A stretch of DNA of 64,000 nucleotides. It comes from Meishania sp964351985. Lineage in GTDB: Bacteria > Bacteroidota > Bacteroidia > Flavobacteriales > Flavobacteriaceae. A program made the position numbers and the translations under genes. This document shows, piece by piece, positions 17,925 through 27,454 of the stretch; the stretch's first letter is position 1, and every line of letters starts with the position of its first letter. The notes beneath the pieces are model-generated. The model saw nothing but the letters and a program-made list of their open reading frames with translations, ran no database searches and was not told the origin of the DNA. Location: positions 1 through 64,000 of the forward strand of contig CAYGPR010000007.1 in NCBI GenBank assembly GCA_964351985.1, read 5' to 3'.

Positions 17925-19040
17925 ATGAGAAAAAAAATAAGTGCAAACATTACATCAGGATTCATACTCCTTATAATGGCATTTTTTGTTGCAAGCTGCA
18001 GCTCTGACGATAGCTCGGTTTTCCAAACTCCGAATCCACCCCCAGGTGGTGAAGAAGGTGGAGAAGAAGGCGGCGAGGAGACTCCAGAAGTAGCCACCTT
18101 GGTTTTTAACGAGGCCGATCCGTCAAGCAACAAGATCGTTGCTGATGCTAGTGGCGAAGTGGGTACTTCGGTACCAGGCAGGGTTATCTTTACTTCCGAC
18201 GCTACCACGCAACGTAGAATGTATATCACCCAAAATATTTCAGGACAGGGCGATATGCCTTTCAATAACTTTAATTTGGACAGCGACGACCTTCAAAAGG
18301 CACTGAAGGCCGATGGATCTATTGATCTTGACGGAGCCACCAAAAAAGAAATCGATTTTACCTTCGACTTGCCGGTACCAGATATCAACAATGGATCGAT
18401 CGTATACAGCTTTTGGACCACAACGGGCAAAGGCGATTTTCGGGATCCGACCAAAAGATTGGCCCTTGGGGTAGGTACCATTACGGTAACCGTTGGTACT
18501 GGAACGAACCCCGTCGCCGAAGTACGTGCTTTCACGGGTGTAAGATTATTTGCACCTGCAGTTGACGGTACTACCGAAACCTTCTTTTCACTATTGAACG
18601 AAGAAGTATACAGAATCAACGAAGGGCCTGAATTCAGAGCCTTTTGGGATTTTGGATATTATTATGGTGCATCTGGCGCATCGGCCAATGATGAAGCATC
18701 TTTTGCTTCTACATTTGCCTATGATGATTCTTTCGGCTTTCCGGTCGAAGGTCTTGAGCCGGGTGACGATGAGCCCGATTCAGAAAACGAAACCTTGAAC
18801 GAAGCGTTTTTTGCGCTTTCGACCACTTTGGATGTTGCTGCATTCGACGGTATTACCTTATCGGGCGATTTAAATTCGGTAACACAATCCAATATTCAAA
18901 AAATCACGAACCTTAGCGTAGACGATGTGATTGAATTCGTAGATAATTACGGTAAGAAGGGATTGATTAAGATTACTGCAATCGAGGCCGGTTTCAATAA
19001 CAACGACTATATTGAGTTCGACGTTAAGATACAGCCTTAA
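17925..19040 (+). CDS. Secreted lipoprotein of unknown function
   Basis: 371 residues with a lipoprotein signal (lipobox VASC, then SSDDSS) and a flexible linker rich in Pro, Gly and Glu (PPPGGEEGGEEGGEETPE, about 43-60) made of a repeated GGEE unit. The globular part is beta-rich and acidic (VATLVFNEADPSSNKI, FWTTTGKGDFRDPTKR, EFRAFWDFGYYYGASG). I do not recognise a domain. The architecture (lipid anchor, spacer, beta domain) is that of surface or periplasmic lipoproteins. It stands alone with its own promoter and a strong terminator, and is unrelated by strand to the copper cluster beside it. Confidence 0.8.
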   Translation: MRKKISANITSGFILLIMAFFVASCSSDDSSVFQTPNPPPGGEEGGEEGGEETPEVATLVFNEADPSSNKIVADASGEVGTSVPGRVIFTSDATTQRRMYITQNISGQGDMPFNNFNLDSDDLQKALKADGSIDLDGATKKEIDFTFDLPVPDINNGSIVYSFWTTTGKGDFRDPTKRLALGVGTITVTVGTGTNPVAEVRAFTGVRLFAPAVDGTTETFFSLLNEEVYRINEGPEFRAFWDFGYYYGASGASANDEASFASTFAYDDSFGFPVEGLEPGDDEPDSENETLNEAFFALSTTLDVAAFDGITLSGDLNSVTQSNIQKITNLSVDDVIEFVDNYGKKGLIKITAIEAGFNNNDYIEFDVKIQP

Positions 19041-19063
19041 GTCAAGTACATTTTAAATTTTTT

Positions 19064-19098
19064 AAGTGGCACCCTAATATGGGTGCCACTTTTTTTAT
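19064..19098 (+). terminator. Strong intrinsic terminator
   Basis: AAGTGGCACCC (19064-19074) pairs perfectly with GGGTGCCACTT (19081-19091) around a 6-nt loop and is followed by a run of T. It ends the lipoprotein gene. Confidence 0.9.
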
Positions 19099-19133
19099 GG
19101 GAAAAAGTATACTTTTGACCAAAATTGAAAACC

Positions 19134-19589
19134 ATGTTCGAAGGACTCAGACCCCAGGTTATTAAAATATTGAATGCTTCTGAAAAAAACGCCGACGAAC
19201 GCTTACAGCACATTTGCGATCTGTTACAGAAAAGAGTTCCACACTACGATTGGGTCGGTTTCTATTTCAGGAATGGAGATAAGGAAGAACTGAAACTTGG
19301 CCCTTATGCAGGCGAACCGACCGATCACACCATTATTCCCTTTGGTAAAGGTATTTGCGGACAGGTAGCGGTCAGCAACCAAAATTTTGTGGTGCCCGAT
19401 GTAAAGTCGCAGGACAACTATATCGCATGCAGTATAACGGTCAAGGCCGAAATTGTGGTTCCCTTATTTGTCAATGGAGAAAATATCGGTCAAATCGACA
19501 TCGATTCGAACACCCCGGACCCTTTTTCGAAAGATGATGAGCGATTTTTGGAATTCGTGAACTCAGAGGTGGCCAAAATTATAGTCTAG
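19134..19589 (+). CDS. GAF-domain protein, free methionine-(R)-sulfoxide reductase-like
   Basis: 151 residues from the ATG at 19134; a TTG nine bases earlier is less likely. A single GAF domain spans the protein, with DWVGFYFR, PFGKGICGQVAV (Cys75), PDVKSQDNYIACS (Cys99) and EIVVPLF, the arrangement of the fRMsr (YebR/MsrC) family. That family reduces free methionine-R-sulfoxide in the cytosol. The two cysteines match two of the three conserved ones. The third position (the VAC of E. coli fRMsr) reads TDHTII here, so the enzyme may resolve differently. A TACTTTTG -7-type element (19110-19117) lies 16 nt before the start. Confidence 0.8.
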   Translation: MFEGLRPQVIKILNASEKNADERLQHICDLLQKRVPHYDWVGFYFRNGDKEELKLGPYAGEPTDHTIIPFGKGICGQVAVSNQNFVVPDVKSQDNYIACSITVKAEIVVPLFVNGENIGQIDIDSNTPDPFSKDDERFLEFVNSEVAKIIV

Positions 19590-20056
19590 TTTGTGCTCCT
19601 TCCCCAGAAAGGGGAAGGTGGTTTTTCACTTTAGTGTGGAAAAGCGGAAGGGGTAAAAACGCAAGCTATAGTCTAACAGTTTGAACATGAGAGAAAAAGT
19701 TCCTGTCCAATGGCTGGGGCGAAAATCATATGGGAAATCCAAAAGTAAACACTTGCGCTCAACCCCTTCCGACCTGTTCGCTTCGCTCCAGCCCACCTTC
19801 CCCTGCGAGGAAGGAACCAAAAGAAATGCCACAGTTCAATCCTGATCTTCAATCACTCCGATGACGCAACAACGATTAACGATTTTTGATTTCAGAACGT
19901 CCAACCTTCATACGTCACACCTCGTATTTCGTACTTCGTACCACTTTCCCTTGTTTCGTTCAAAACTTTCCCTTTTTGTTGATAACCTAGCGGATTTCTT
20001 CCTAACAAAAAAAGTACTTTTGTGGCTCCTTTAACCCACAAACTTCGCGTACTTAA
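19590..20056. repeat. 467-bp gap with nested inverted repeats and a -7-type element before purH
   Basis: No gene is visible. An outer arm at 19596-19622 (CTCCTTCCCCAGAAAGGGG) faces 19793-19818 (CCACCTTCCCCTGCGAGGAA). An inner arm GCGGAAGGGGT (19644-19654) faces ACCCCTTCCG (about 19762-19771). The arms themselves contain short hairpins, the look of a mobile palindromic repeat of Bacteroidota. Further on, TCGTATTTCGTACTTCGTAC (about 19922-19941) is a short imperfect direct repeat. TACTTTTG at 20015-20022 could be the purH -7 element. Confidence 0.55.
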
Positions 20057-21586
20057 ATGAGCACTAAAAAAGCCACCTCCGCATTAATCTCCGTTTTCCA
20101 TAAAGACGGATTGGAACTAATCGTCAGAAAATTCAAAGAACTCGGTATTACCATCTATTCTACCGGTGGAACAGAAAAATTCATTAAAGAACTGGGTATC
20201 GAGGTCGTGCCCGTGGAGGAGGTAACCAGTTATCCTTCGATTCTGGGCGGCAGGGTAAAGACCTTGCATCCGAAGGTCTTCGGGGGTATCTTGAACCGAC
20301 AGGACAATGAAAGCGATGTGGCGCAATTGGAGGAGTTCGAAATTCCGCAATTGGATATTGTCATCGTTGATCTTTATCCTTTTGAAAAAACGGTGGCAAG
20401 TGGTGCATCCGAACAAGATATTATCGAAAAAATCGATATTGGTGGAATCTCACTTATTCGAGCCGCCGCCAAAAACTATAAGGATGTACTTTGTGTCTCG
20501 TCCATGGAGGACTATGCAGATTTCCTAGAAGTCATTTCGAACAACAACGGCAGTACCACGCTAGAAGACCGCAAACGTTTTGCTTCCAAAGCATTCAATG
20601 TTTCCTCCCACTACGACACGGCGATTTTCAATTATTTCAACAAGAACCATGAAGAAGCCGTTTTGAAAATCAGTGAATCAAAAGGCCACGTATTGCGTTA
20701 CGGAGAAAATCCGCACCAAAAAGGATTCTTCTTTGGTGATTTTGAAGCCATGTTCACCAAACTCCACGGAAAGGAACTTTCGTACAATAACCTGTTAGAT
20801 GTCGATGCCGCAGTCCTTTTGATGAACGAGTTCAAAAAAGACGATCCGACATTTGCCATTTTAAAACACAACAATGCCTGCGGATTGGCAACTCGAGAAA
20901 CCATTCATCAGGCCTATGTCGACGCCCTGGCCGGGGACCCAATTTCAGCCTTTGGAGGAATTCTCATTAGCAATGTTGAGATCGATAAGGCCACCGCCAA
21001 GGAAATTCATAATCTCTTCTGCGAAGTGGTGATAGCTCCAAGCTATTCCGATGAAGCACTTGAAGTTCTAAAAGGCAAAAAGAATCGGATCATTCTCGTT
21101 CAACATGAAATCGAATTGCCAAGTACGATTGTCAGAACCTGTTTGAACGGTGTTTTGGTGCAAGACAAAGATTTTAAGACCGACACGGTTGCAGAATTGC
21201 AGTATGTGACCGATAAAGAACCTACCAAAAGAGAGCTTGAAGATTTGATCTTTGCCTCTAAATTATGTAAACACACCAAATCGAATACCATAGTTTTAGC
21301 GAAGAACAAACAACTATGTGCAAGTGGCACAGGGCAAACATCGCGTGTAGATGCCCTGAATCAAGCGATTCACAAGGCAAAATCGTTCAAGTTCGACCTA
21401 GAAGGTTCGGTTATGGCAAGCGATGCTTTTTTCCCTTTTCCAGATTGCGTCGAAATTGCGCATAAAAATGGTATTTCTAGCGTTATACAACCGGGCGGAT
21501 CGATAAAAGACCAGTTGAGTATTGATTATTGCAACGAAAACGGAGTAGCCATGGTGATGACAGGCACACGTCATTTCAAGCATTGA
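20057..21586 (+). CDS. purH: Bifunctional AICAR transformylase/IMP cyclohydrolase
   Basis: 509 residues catalysing the last two steps of de novo IMP synthesis in the cytosol: formyl transfer from 10-formyl-THF to AICAR, then ring closure. The N-terminal MGS-like cyclohydrolase domain (about 1-130) shows ALISVFHKDGLE, STGGTEKFIKEL and GGRVKTLHPKVFGGIL. The transformylase part has LRYGENPHQKG, LKHNNACGLAT (usually KHNNPCG), DPISAFGGILISN and the closing FFPFPDCVEIAHKNG and IQPGGSIKD. The ATG at 20057 gives the standard N-terminus. No other purine genes are adjacent. Confidence 0.97.
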   Translation: MSTKKATSALISVFHKDGLELIVRKFKELGITIYSTGGTEKFIKELGIEVVPVEEVTSYPSILGGRVKTLHPKVFGGILNRQDNESDVAQLEEFEIPQLDIVIVDLYPFEKTVASGASEQDIIEKIDIGGISLIRAAAKNYKDVLCVSSMEDYADFLEVISNNNGSTTLEDRKRFASKAFNVSSHYDTAIFNYFNKNHEEAVLKISESKGHVLRYGENPHQKGFFFGDFEAMFTKLHGKELSYNNLLDVDAAVLLMNEFKKDDPTFAILKHNNACGLATRETIHQAYVDALAGDPISAFGGILISNVEIDKATAKEIHNLFCEVVIAPSYSDEALEVLKGKKNRIILVQHEIELPSTIVRTCLNGVLVQDKDFKTDTVAELQYVTDKEPTKRELEDLIFASKLCKHTKSNTIVLAKNKQLCASGTGQTSRVDALNQAIHKAKSFKFDLEGSVMASDAFFPFPDCVEIAHKNGISSVIQPGGSIKDQLSIDYCNENGVAMVMTGTRHFKH

Positions 21587-21754
21587 GACATACGGCTCTT
21601 TTCACTTTGAGGTTTGTACACTTCAATAAAGTCAGGTTTGGCGACAAGAAGATGCAAATTCACAACATTAAACAACATAGAGCGGCTTAATTTACTACTT
21701 TTGTCGATGAAATGCACCCCACGCATACATGTAACATAACCAAACGAATTAAAA

Positions 21755-22783
21755 ATGGGATTTTTTGATTTCTTGACCGAGGAAATCGCTATCGACTTAG
21801 GTACAGCGAACACCCTCATTATCCATATGGACAAAGTCGTTGTAGACAGTCCGTCTATTGTTGCCAGAGACCGCATCTCAGGTAAGATTATCGCCGTTGG
21901 CAAAGAGGCCAACATGATGCAGGGCAAGACCCATGAAAACATTAAGACCATTAGACCGCTGAAAGATGGGGTAATAGCTGATTTTGATGCTTCGGAAAAG
22001 ATGATTAATATGTTCATCAAGAACATTCCTGCATTAAAGAAAAAATGGTTTCCACCTGCACTGCGAATGGTTATTTGTATTCCATCAGGAATTACTGAAG
22101 TAGAAATGCGCGCCGTTAAGGAATCCGCGGAACGTGTAAACGGAAAAGAAGTGTATTTGATCCACGAGCCCATGGCAGCGGCCATCGGTATCGGGCTCGA
22201 TATTATGCAGCCAAAGGGAAACATGATCGTAGATATCGGTGGAGGTACGACAGAAATTGCGGTAATTGCCTTAGGCGGTATCGTTTGCGACAAATCGGTG
22301 AAAATTGCCGGTGACGTTTTTACCAATGATATTATCTATTATATGCGAACCCAACATAACCTATACGTCGGGGAAAGTACTGCAGAACATATTAAAATCG
22401 AAATCGGTTCGGCGACCGAAGACCTTCAAACACCACCTGATGAAAAATCGGTTCAAGGAAGGGATCTATTGACCGGAAAACCAAAACAGGTACAAATATC
22501 GTATCGTGAGATCGCCAAAGCATTGGATAAATCGATACTTCGCGTAGAGGATGCCGTTATGGAGACCCTATCACAGACTCCGCCCGAACTTGCTGCCGAT
22601 ATTTATAATACCGGTATTTACCTTGCCGGTGGTGGATCGATGTTAAGAGGCCTGGACAGAAGGCTGTCACAAAAAACCGATTTGCCCGTATACATTGCCG
22701 AAGATCCTCTTCGTGCCGTCGTTCGTGGCACGGGCATCGCATTGAAAAACCTTGAGCGATATAAAAGCATCCTCATAAAATAG
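21755..22783 (+). CDS. mreB: Rod-shape-determining actin homologue MreB
   Basis: 342 residues, the cytoskeletal filament protein that organises lateral cell-wall synthesis at the inner membrane. The actin-fold nucleotide motifs are present: IDLGTANTLI (phosphate 1), DIGGGTTEIAVI (phosphate 2) and YLAGGGSMLRGLD (adenosine). The N-terminal GFFDFLTEEIA is the amphipathic membrane-binding end. It is the first gene of mreBCD-mrdA-rodA. A TACTTTTG -7-type element (21696-21703) lies 51 nt before the ATG. Confidence 0.97.
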   Translation: MGFFDFLTEEIAIDLGTANTLIIHMDKVVVDSPSIVARDRISGKIIAVGKEANMMQGKTHENIKTIRPLKDGVIADFDASEKMINMFIKNIPALKKKWFPPALRMVICIPSGITEVEMRAVKESAERVNGKEVYLIHEPMAAAIGIGLDIMQPKGNMIVDIGGGTTEIAVIALGGIVCDKSVKIAGDVFTNDIIYYMRTQHNLYVGESTAEHIKIEIGSATEDLQTPPDEKSVQGRDLLTGKPKQVQISYREIAKALDKSILRVEDAVMETLSQTPPELAADIYNTGIYLAGGGSMLRGLDRRLSQKTDLPVYIAEDPLRAVVRGTGIALKNLERYKSILIK

Positions 22784-22869
22784 AACTGCAGTCAAAACCA
22801 TAGCGACCCCAATCAATATCTTTTACAAGGCACACATTCGAAAAAGGGTTCTACAAAACTGAATAGTGA

Positions 22870-23688
22870 ATGCAGCAGATTATCAACTTTATCATTCGAT
22901 ATAAGAATTTTCTTCTATATATCTTCTTGTTGATGGTCTCTCTTGGCTTTACCATACAATCGCATTCATATCATCAATCGCGGTTCTTTAATTCAAGTAA
23001 CTGGATTTCTGGCAATGTTTACGAAACTTCCAACAATTTCTTTTCATATTTCGACCTTGATGAAAAAAACAAAAAGTTGGTCGAGGAAAATCATAGGTTA
23101 CGAGACCAACTATTTAATCTTAAGCTTTCTGATACTTTGCAGCTCGATTCTATCCAGCGCACCTATACAATAACAACGGGTAAGATCATCAAAAATAGCT
23201 ATGCCAATCCAAGAAATTACATTACCGTAGACAAAGGGCGGAATGACAACGTAAAACCCGACATGGGGGTCATTACCGATAAAGGTATTTTGGGGATTGT
23301 CGAAAATACGTCAGGTAACTTCGCTACGGTTCAAAGTATTCTCAACGAGAATTCCAACATCAATGCGAAAATCAAGAACTCGAACCAGTTCGGTTCATTG
23401 GTCTGGAATACCAAAAACTACAATGTGGTACAATTGATCGATATTCCGAGAATGGCTGACCTGACCGTAGGCGATACCATTGTGACCGGTGGAATGAGCA
23501 GTATTTTTCCTGAAAACATCCCCATAGGAACGATTCTAAAATTCGACTTGAACAACTCGCAGAGTCTGTACACCATAGATGTAGCACTTTTTAACGATAT
23601 GACGAACCTGAAACATATCTATATTGTCAACAATAATGATAGGGCCGAAATAATCGAGCTGGAAACTGAGACCCAAAACAATGATTAG
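22870..23688 (+). CDS. mreC: Rod-shape-determining protein MreC
   Basis: 272 residues: a short cytosolic start, one transmembrane helix (FLLYIFLLMVSLGF, about 14-27), a short periplasmic coiled coil (DEKNKKLVEENHRLRDQLFNL) and the double beta-barrel MreC core (VDKGRNDNVKPDMGVIT, TVGDTIVTGGMSSIFP). MreC scaffolds PBP2 and RodA in the periplasm. It follows mreB by 86 bp and overlaps mreD by 8 bp. Confidence 0.95.
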   Translation: MQQIINFIIRYKNFLLYIFLLMVSLGFTIQSHSYHQSRFFNSSNWISGNVYETSNNFFSYFDLDEKNKKLVEENHRLRDQLFNLKLSDTLQLDSIQRTYTITTGKIIKNSYANPRNYITVDKGRNDNVKPDMGVITDKGILGIVENTSGNFATVQSILNENSNINAKIKNSNQFGSLVWNTKNYNVVQLIDIPRMADLTVGDTIVTGGMSSIFPENIPIGTILKFDLNNSQSLYTIDVALFNDMTNLKHIYIVNNNDRAEIIELETETQNND

Positions 23689-24190
23689 TAATAACTATTT
23701 TATTAATATCGTTCGTTTTGCGCTATTGGTGCTGGTTCAGGTACTTGTATTCAATAGGTTGAATTTCTTCGGGTTCATAAACCCAATGGTCTACATCATG
23801 TTCTTGTATTGGTATCCTATTAAAGAGAACAGGGCGGCTTTTATCGGGTTAAGTTTTTTATTGGGTATTGCCATCGATTTTTTTTCGGATACCATGGCGA
23901 TACATGCAGCATCTACCATTACGATTGCTTATTTTCGACCTGCGATTATGAGGTTCGTATTTGGTGTTAATTACGAATTCCAAAGTTTTAAGCTCGGTAA
24001 TGCCACAAGGGTACAACAATTTACTTTTTTAGCGTTATTAATAATAGTACACCACTTGGTGTTCTTCACCTTGGAGATTTTTAGTTTGGCGAACATATTG
24101 CTAATTTTGAAAAAAGTCGTTTCCAATGGTTTAGCCACCTTAGTACTCTGCCTATTGTTCGGTTCACTTTTTAGTACAAGAAAGGAATGA
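23681..24190 (+). CDS. mreD: Rod-shape-determining protein MreD
   Basis: 169 residues with about five hydrophobic segments (FALLVLVQVLVFNRL, FIGLSFLLGIAIDFF, FLALLIIVHHLVFF among them), the size and hydrophobic pattern of MreD. It is an inner-membrane partner of MreC. Family sequence is poorly conserved, so position between mreC and the PBP2 gene carries weight. It overlaps mreC by 8 bp and mrdA by 4 bp. Confidence 0.9.
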   Translation: MISNNYFINIVRFALLVLVQVLVFNRLNFFGFINPMVYIMFLYWYPIKENRAAFIGLSFLLGIAIDFFSDTMAIHAASTITIAYFRPAIMRFVFGVNYEFQSFKLGNATRVQQFTFLALLIIVHHLVFFTLEIFSLANILLILKKVVSNGLATLVLCLLFGSLFSTRKE

Positions 24191-26118
24191 AAAAAATTCT
24201 ACTCTCGTCGATTATCATTATTATCGGCATAACCTTTATCGGCAGGCTATCTTATTTACAAATATTTAGTTTTTCCCCTGATCAGGTCTTGGAAGATCCT
24301 GCGATCAAGGCGATTTATGATTATCCTGAAAGAGGTTATATCTATGACCGCGACGGTGAGTTGTTGGTCGGTAATCAACCTGCCTATGATGTTATGGTTA
24401 TTCCGCGTGAAGTAAAACCTCTGGATACTCTAGAATTTTGTGGTTTATTAGGACTGGAAAAAGATAGGTTCGTAGAGATATTGCGAAAGGCACGAATATA
24501 TTCTCCAAGGCTACCCTCTGTACTAGTGCATCAACTTTCTAAAGAAGATTATGCCCGTTTACAGGAAAAAATGCGTCATTATGAAGGCTTTTATATCCAA
24601 AAGCGTTCGCTACGTTACTATGATACCAATAGTGCGGCCAATGTTTTGGGCTACATTAGCGAAGTCAATGAACGTGATCTAGCTAAAAATCCATATTATG
24701 TTCAGGGAGAGTTGACCGGGCGCACGGGTGTTGAAAAGGTTTACGAAGATATCTTGAGAGGCCGTAAAGGTGTACAGTACATTCAAAAAGATCGATTTAA
24801 CAGAGATATTGGTCCGTTTAAGGATGGTACTTGGGACACCTTGCCAGAACAAGGTATTGAAATCAATATCACCATCGATAAGGCTTTGCAAGAATATGGA
24901 GAAAAACTAATGCACGGCAAATGGGGGGGCATCGTTGCCATCGAACCTTCGTCAGGTGAAATTTTATCCATGATATCGGGCCCAACGTATGACCCATCGC
25001 TTTTAGTGGGAAGAAAAAGATCCGCCAACTACAGTAAATTACATTACGACTCTATTTCGAAACCTACCTTTGATCGATCTATTTCCTTTGAAAAAAGCCC
25101 AGGCTCTCCATTCAAGGCAATGAACGCTTTAATCGCCCTACAAGAAGGCGCAATAACACCTTCTACCACATTCACATGCTATCATGGTTTTTATATTGGA
25201 AGAAGTAAAAAAGGTTGCCATTGCGGTGGAGGTACCAGAAGACTCCATGACGGTATACACGAATCATGCAACGCCTATTTCGTAGGTGTGTATAAAAAGA
25301 TTTTTGAACAGTTCGATTCGAACGCAGAAGCCATGGATGCTTGGGAAAAACATGTAAGAAGCTTCGGTTTAGGGTCTTATCTAGGGTCGGATCTCCATAC
25401 AGGAAGACCAGGAAGCGTTCCGAGCACGGATCTTTATAACAAATGGTATGGTATAGGAGACAAAAGATGGTCGGCCACTACCACATACTCAAACGCCATA
25501 GGGCAAGGAGAGGTCAACGTCACTCCATTACAATTGGCCAATATGACCGCTGCGATTGCTAATCGCGGACATTATTACACTCCACATATCCTCAAAAAAA
25601 TCGACGGAAAAGAAATTAGTATTCCCGATTTCGTAGAACCTAAACAGACCACAATAGATAAACGGCATTTTGAACCTGTCGTTCAAGGCATGGCCGATGT
25701 TTACCGAAAAGGAACGGCCAAATATATTCAAATACCCGATATCGAGATTGCCGGCAAAACGGGTACCGTTGAAAATTTTATTAAAATCGATAGTGTGAAA
25801 ACACAATTGACCGACAACTCGGTATTTGTGGCTTTTGCCCCGGTCGATAATCCTAAAATAGCCATTGCGGTGTATATTCAAAACGGATATTATGGTGCCC
25901 GATACGCCGGGCATATTGCCTCATTAATGATCGAGAAATATCTTAAAGGGGAAATCACAAGAAAAGATTTGGAAAAACGCATGCTCGAAAGAACTTTGGA
26001 ATCGGAATACGCAAAACCTTACAGCGGGAAACCGTTCAAGATAAACGAATATGACTGGAGCCAACATGCCAAAAAACCTGAAACGGTCGATACCGCTTTA
26101 GATACGGTAGAGCGCTAA
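24187..26118 (+). CDS. mrdA: Penicillin-binding protein 2 (elongation transpeptidase)
   Basis: 643 residues. A membrane anchor (about 5-25) precedes the PBP dimerisation/pedestal domain (YPERGYIYDRDGELLVGNQP) and the transpeptidase domain. All three catalytic motifs are visible: SPFK (Ser307, Lys310), SCN (Ser360) and KTG (Lys524). It cross-links new peptidoglycan during side-wall elongation, with RodA as the glycan polymerase. A cysteine/histidine-bearing insert (KKGCHCGGGTRRLHDGIHE) precedes the SCN motif, an insertion I believe common in Bacteroidota PBP2. It overlaps mreD by 4 bp. Confidence 0.96.
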   Translation: MKKILLSSIIIIIGITFIGRLSYLQIFSFSPDQVLEDPAIKAIYDYPERGYIYDRDGELLVGNQPAYDVMVIPREVKPLDTLEFCGLLGLEKDRFVEILRKARIYSPRLPSVLVHQLSKEDYARLQEKMRHYEGFYIQKRSLRYYDTNSAANVLGYISEVNERDLAKNPYYVQGELTGRTGVEKVYEDILRGRKGVQYIQKDRFNRDIGPFKDGTWDTLPEQGIEINITIDKALQEYGEKLMHGKWGGIVAIEPSSGEILSMISGPTYDPSLLVGRKRSANYSKLHYDSISKPTFDRSISFEKSPGSPFKAMNALIALQEGAITPSTTFTCYHGFYIGRSKKGCHCGGGTRRLHDGIHESCNAYFVGVYKKIFEQFDSNAEAMDAWEKHVRSFGLGSYLGSDLHTGRPGSVPSTDLYNKWYGIGDKRWSATTTYSNAIGQGEVNVTPLQLANMTAAIANRGHYYTPHILKKIDGKEISIPDFVEPKQTTIDKRHFEPVVQGMADVYRKGTAKYIQIPDIEIAGKTGTVENFIKIDSVKTQLTDNSVFVAFAPVDNPKIAIAVYIQNGYYGARYAGHIASLMIEKYLKGEITRKDLEKRMLERTLESEYAKPYSGKPFKINEYDWSQHAKKPETVDTALDTVER

Positions 26119-26130
26119 AGATGAACGAGT

Positions 26131-27414
26131 ATGTCAGGTAAAAGTATTCTGAAACGCCTGGATTGGCTATCCATTTTTTTTTATGTCGCCTTAGTAGCCA
26201 TTGGCTGGGTAAGTATCTATTCGAGCACCTTTACTGAATCTGATGTCTCTTTATTCGATTTTAGCACCTTGCACGGCAAACAACTATTCTTTATCGGTGC
26301 AAGTTTCGTTTCCGTAATAATTATATTGGCCCTTGAGGCGAACTTTTATGAACGTTTCTCCAGTGTATTCTACATCATCTCTCTAGTGTTACTTTTAGGT
26401 CTGTTCGTCTTCGGCAAAACGATTGCTGGAGCGACTTCTTGGTACGACTTGGGCTTTTTCAACCTTCAACCTTCGGAACTTGCAAAAACAGCTACGGCCC
26501 TTGCATTGGCCAAATATCTAAGTGATATTCAAACTGATATCAAGCGTGGAAAAGATCAACTATATGCTTTTTTAATCGTGTTGATACCTGCCATTTTAAT
26601 TATCCCTCAGCCGGATCCAGGTAGTGCATTGGTATTCTTCGCCTTGGTATTTGTAATCTTTAGGGAAGGGTTGCCCATATATTATCTAGGTATTGCACTT
26701 TTGGCCATTCTGGTATTTGTAACCACGTTAATGTATGGTACCGTGTGGGTGAGCATAGGTTTGGTATTGCTTTTGGTACTTTTTCTTTTTCTAAAAAAGA
26801 AGAGTTTTAAGGTGGGTATTTTACCGATAGTAAGTATTGCCATAATCACGGTTCTTTTTTCATTGTCGGTCAATTTTGTATTTAACAATGTATTCGAACA
26901 ACGCCACCGTGACCGGTTCAGTCTCTGGTTACGACTCGAAAAAGACCCTGCCAAGCTTGAGAAAATCCGGAAAACGATCGGTTACAATACCTATCAATCG
27001 GAAAAAGCCATTGAATCGGGAGGTTTCTTCGGAAAAGGTTTTTTAGAGGGCACACGTACCAAAGGAGATTTCGTGCCTGAACAACATTCGGATTATATTT
27101 TTACGACCATCGGTGAGGAATGGGGCTTTCTCGGCACAACGACGGTTGTCCTTCTATTTACTTTTTTACTGCTACGGTTGGTCTATCTCGCCGAACGTCA
27201 AAAAACCGATTTTGCAAGAATGTTCGGTTATGGTGTAATCTCCATTTTGCTGATCCATTATTTTATAAATATTGGCATGGTCATCGGCATACTGCCCACA
27301 ATCGGTATTCCGCTACCCTATTTCAGTTACGGCGGCTCAAGTATGTTGGGGTTTACCGCACTCCTTTTTATCTTTCTAAGGCTTGATTCCAATAGGTTAA
27401 AGGAAGGGTTTTAA
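26131..27414 (+). CDS. rodA: SEDS peptidoglycan glycosyltransferase RodA
   Basis: 427 residues with about ten membrane helices. SEDS landmarks include LGFFNLQPSELAKTA, IIPQPDPGSALVF, and the terminal PLPYFSYGGSSMLGF. RodA polymerises glycan strands from lipid II together with PBP2. An insert rich in Lys between helices (around 210-220) precedes the large periplasmic loop. It begins 12 bp after mrdA and closes the shape operon. Confidence 0.95.
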   Translation: MSGKSILKRLDWLSIFFYVALVAIGWVSIYSSTFTESDVSLFDFSTLHGKQLFFIGASFVSVIIILALEANFYERFSSVFYIISLVLLLGLFVFGKTIAGATSWYDLGFFNLQPSELAKTATALALAKYLSDIQTDIKRGKDQLYAFLIVLIPAILIIPQPDPGSALVFFALVFVIFREGLPIYYLGIALLAILVFVTTLMYGTVWVSIGLVLLLVLFLFLKKKSFKVGILPIVSIAIITVLFSLSVNFVFNNVFEQRHRDRFSLWLRLEKDPAKLEKIRKTIGYNTYQSEKAIESGGFFGKGFLEGTRTKGDFVPEQHSDYIFTTIGEEWGFLGTTTVVLLFTFLLLRLVYLAERQKTDFARMFGYGVISILLIHYFINIGMVIGILPTIGIPLPYFSYGGSSMLGFTALLFIFLRLDSNRLKEGF

Positions 27415-27454
27415 AGAATTTAGGAGGAACGAAGTTTTGAATTAGAGATTTGAT

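Noticed and set aside
19922..19941. Possible CRISPR-like or tandem repeat (TCGTATTTCGTACTTCGTAC)
   Set aside because: Only two or three short imperfect units with no spacers; not an array.
21571..22326. 251-codon open frame antisense to mreB
   Set aside because: Covered by the well-conserved mreB frame; no start context or recognisable domain.
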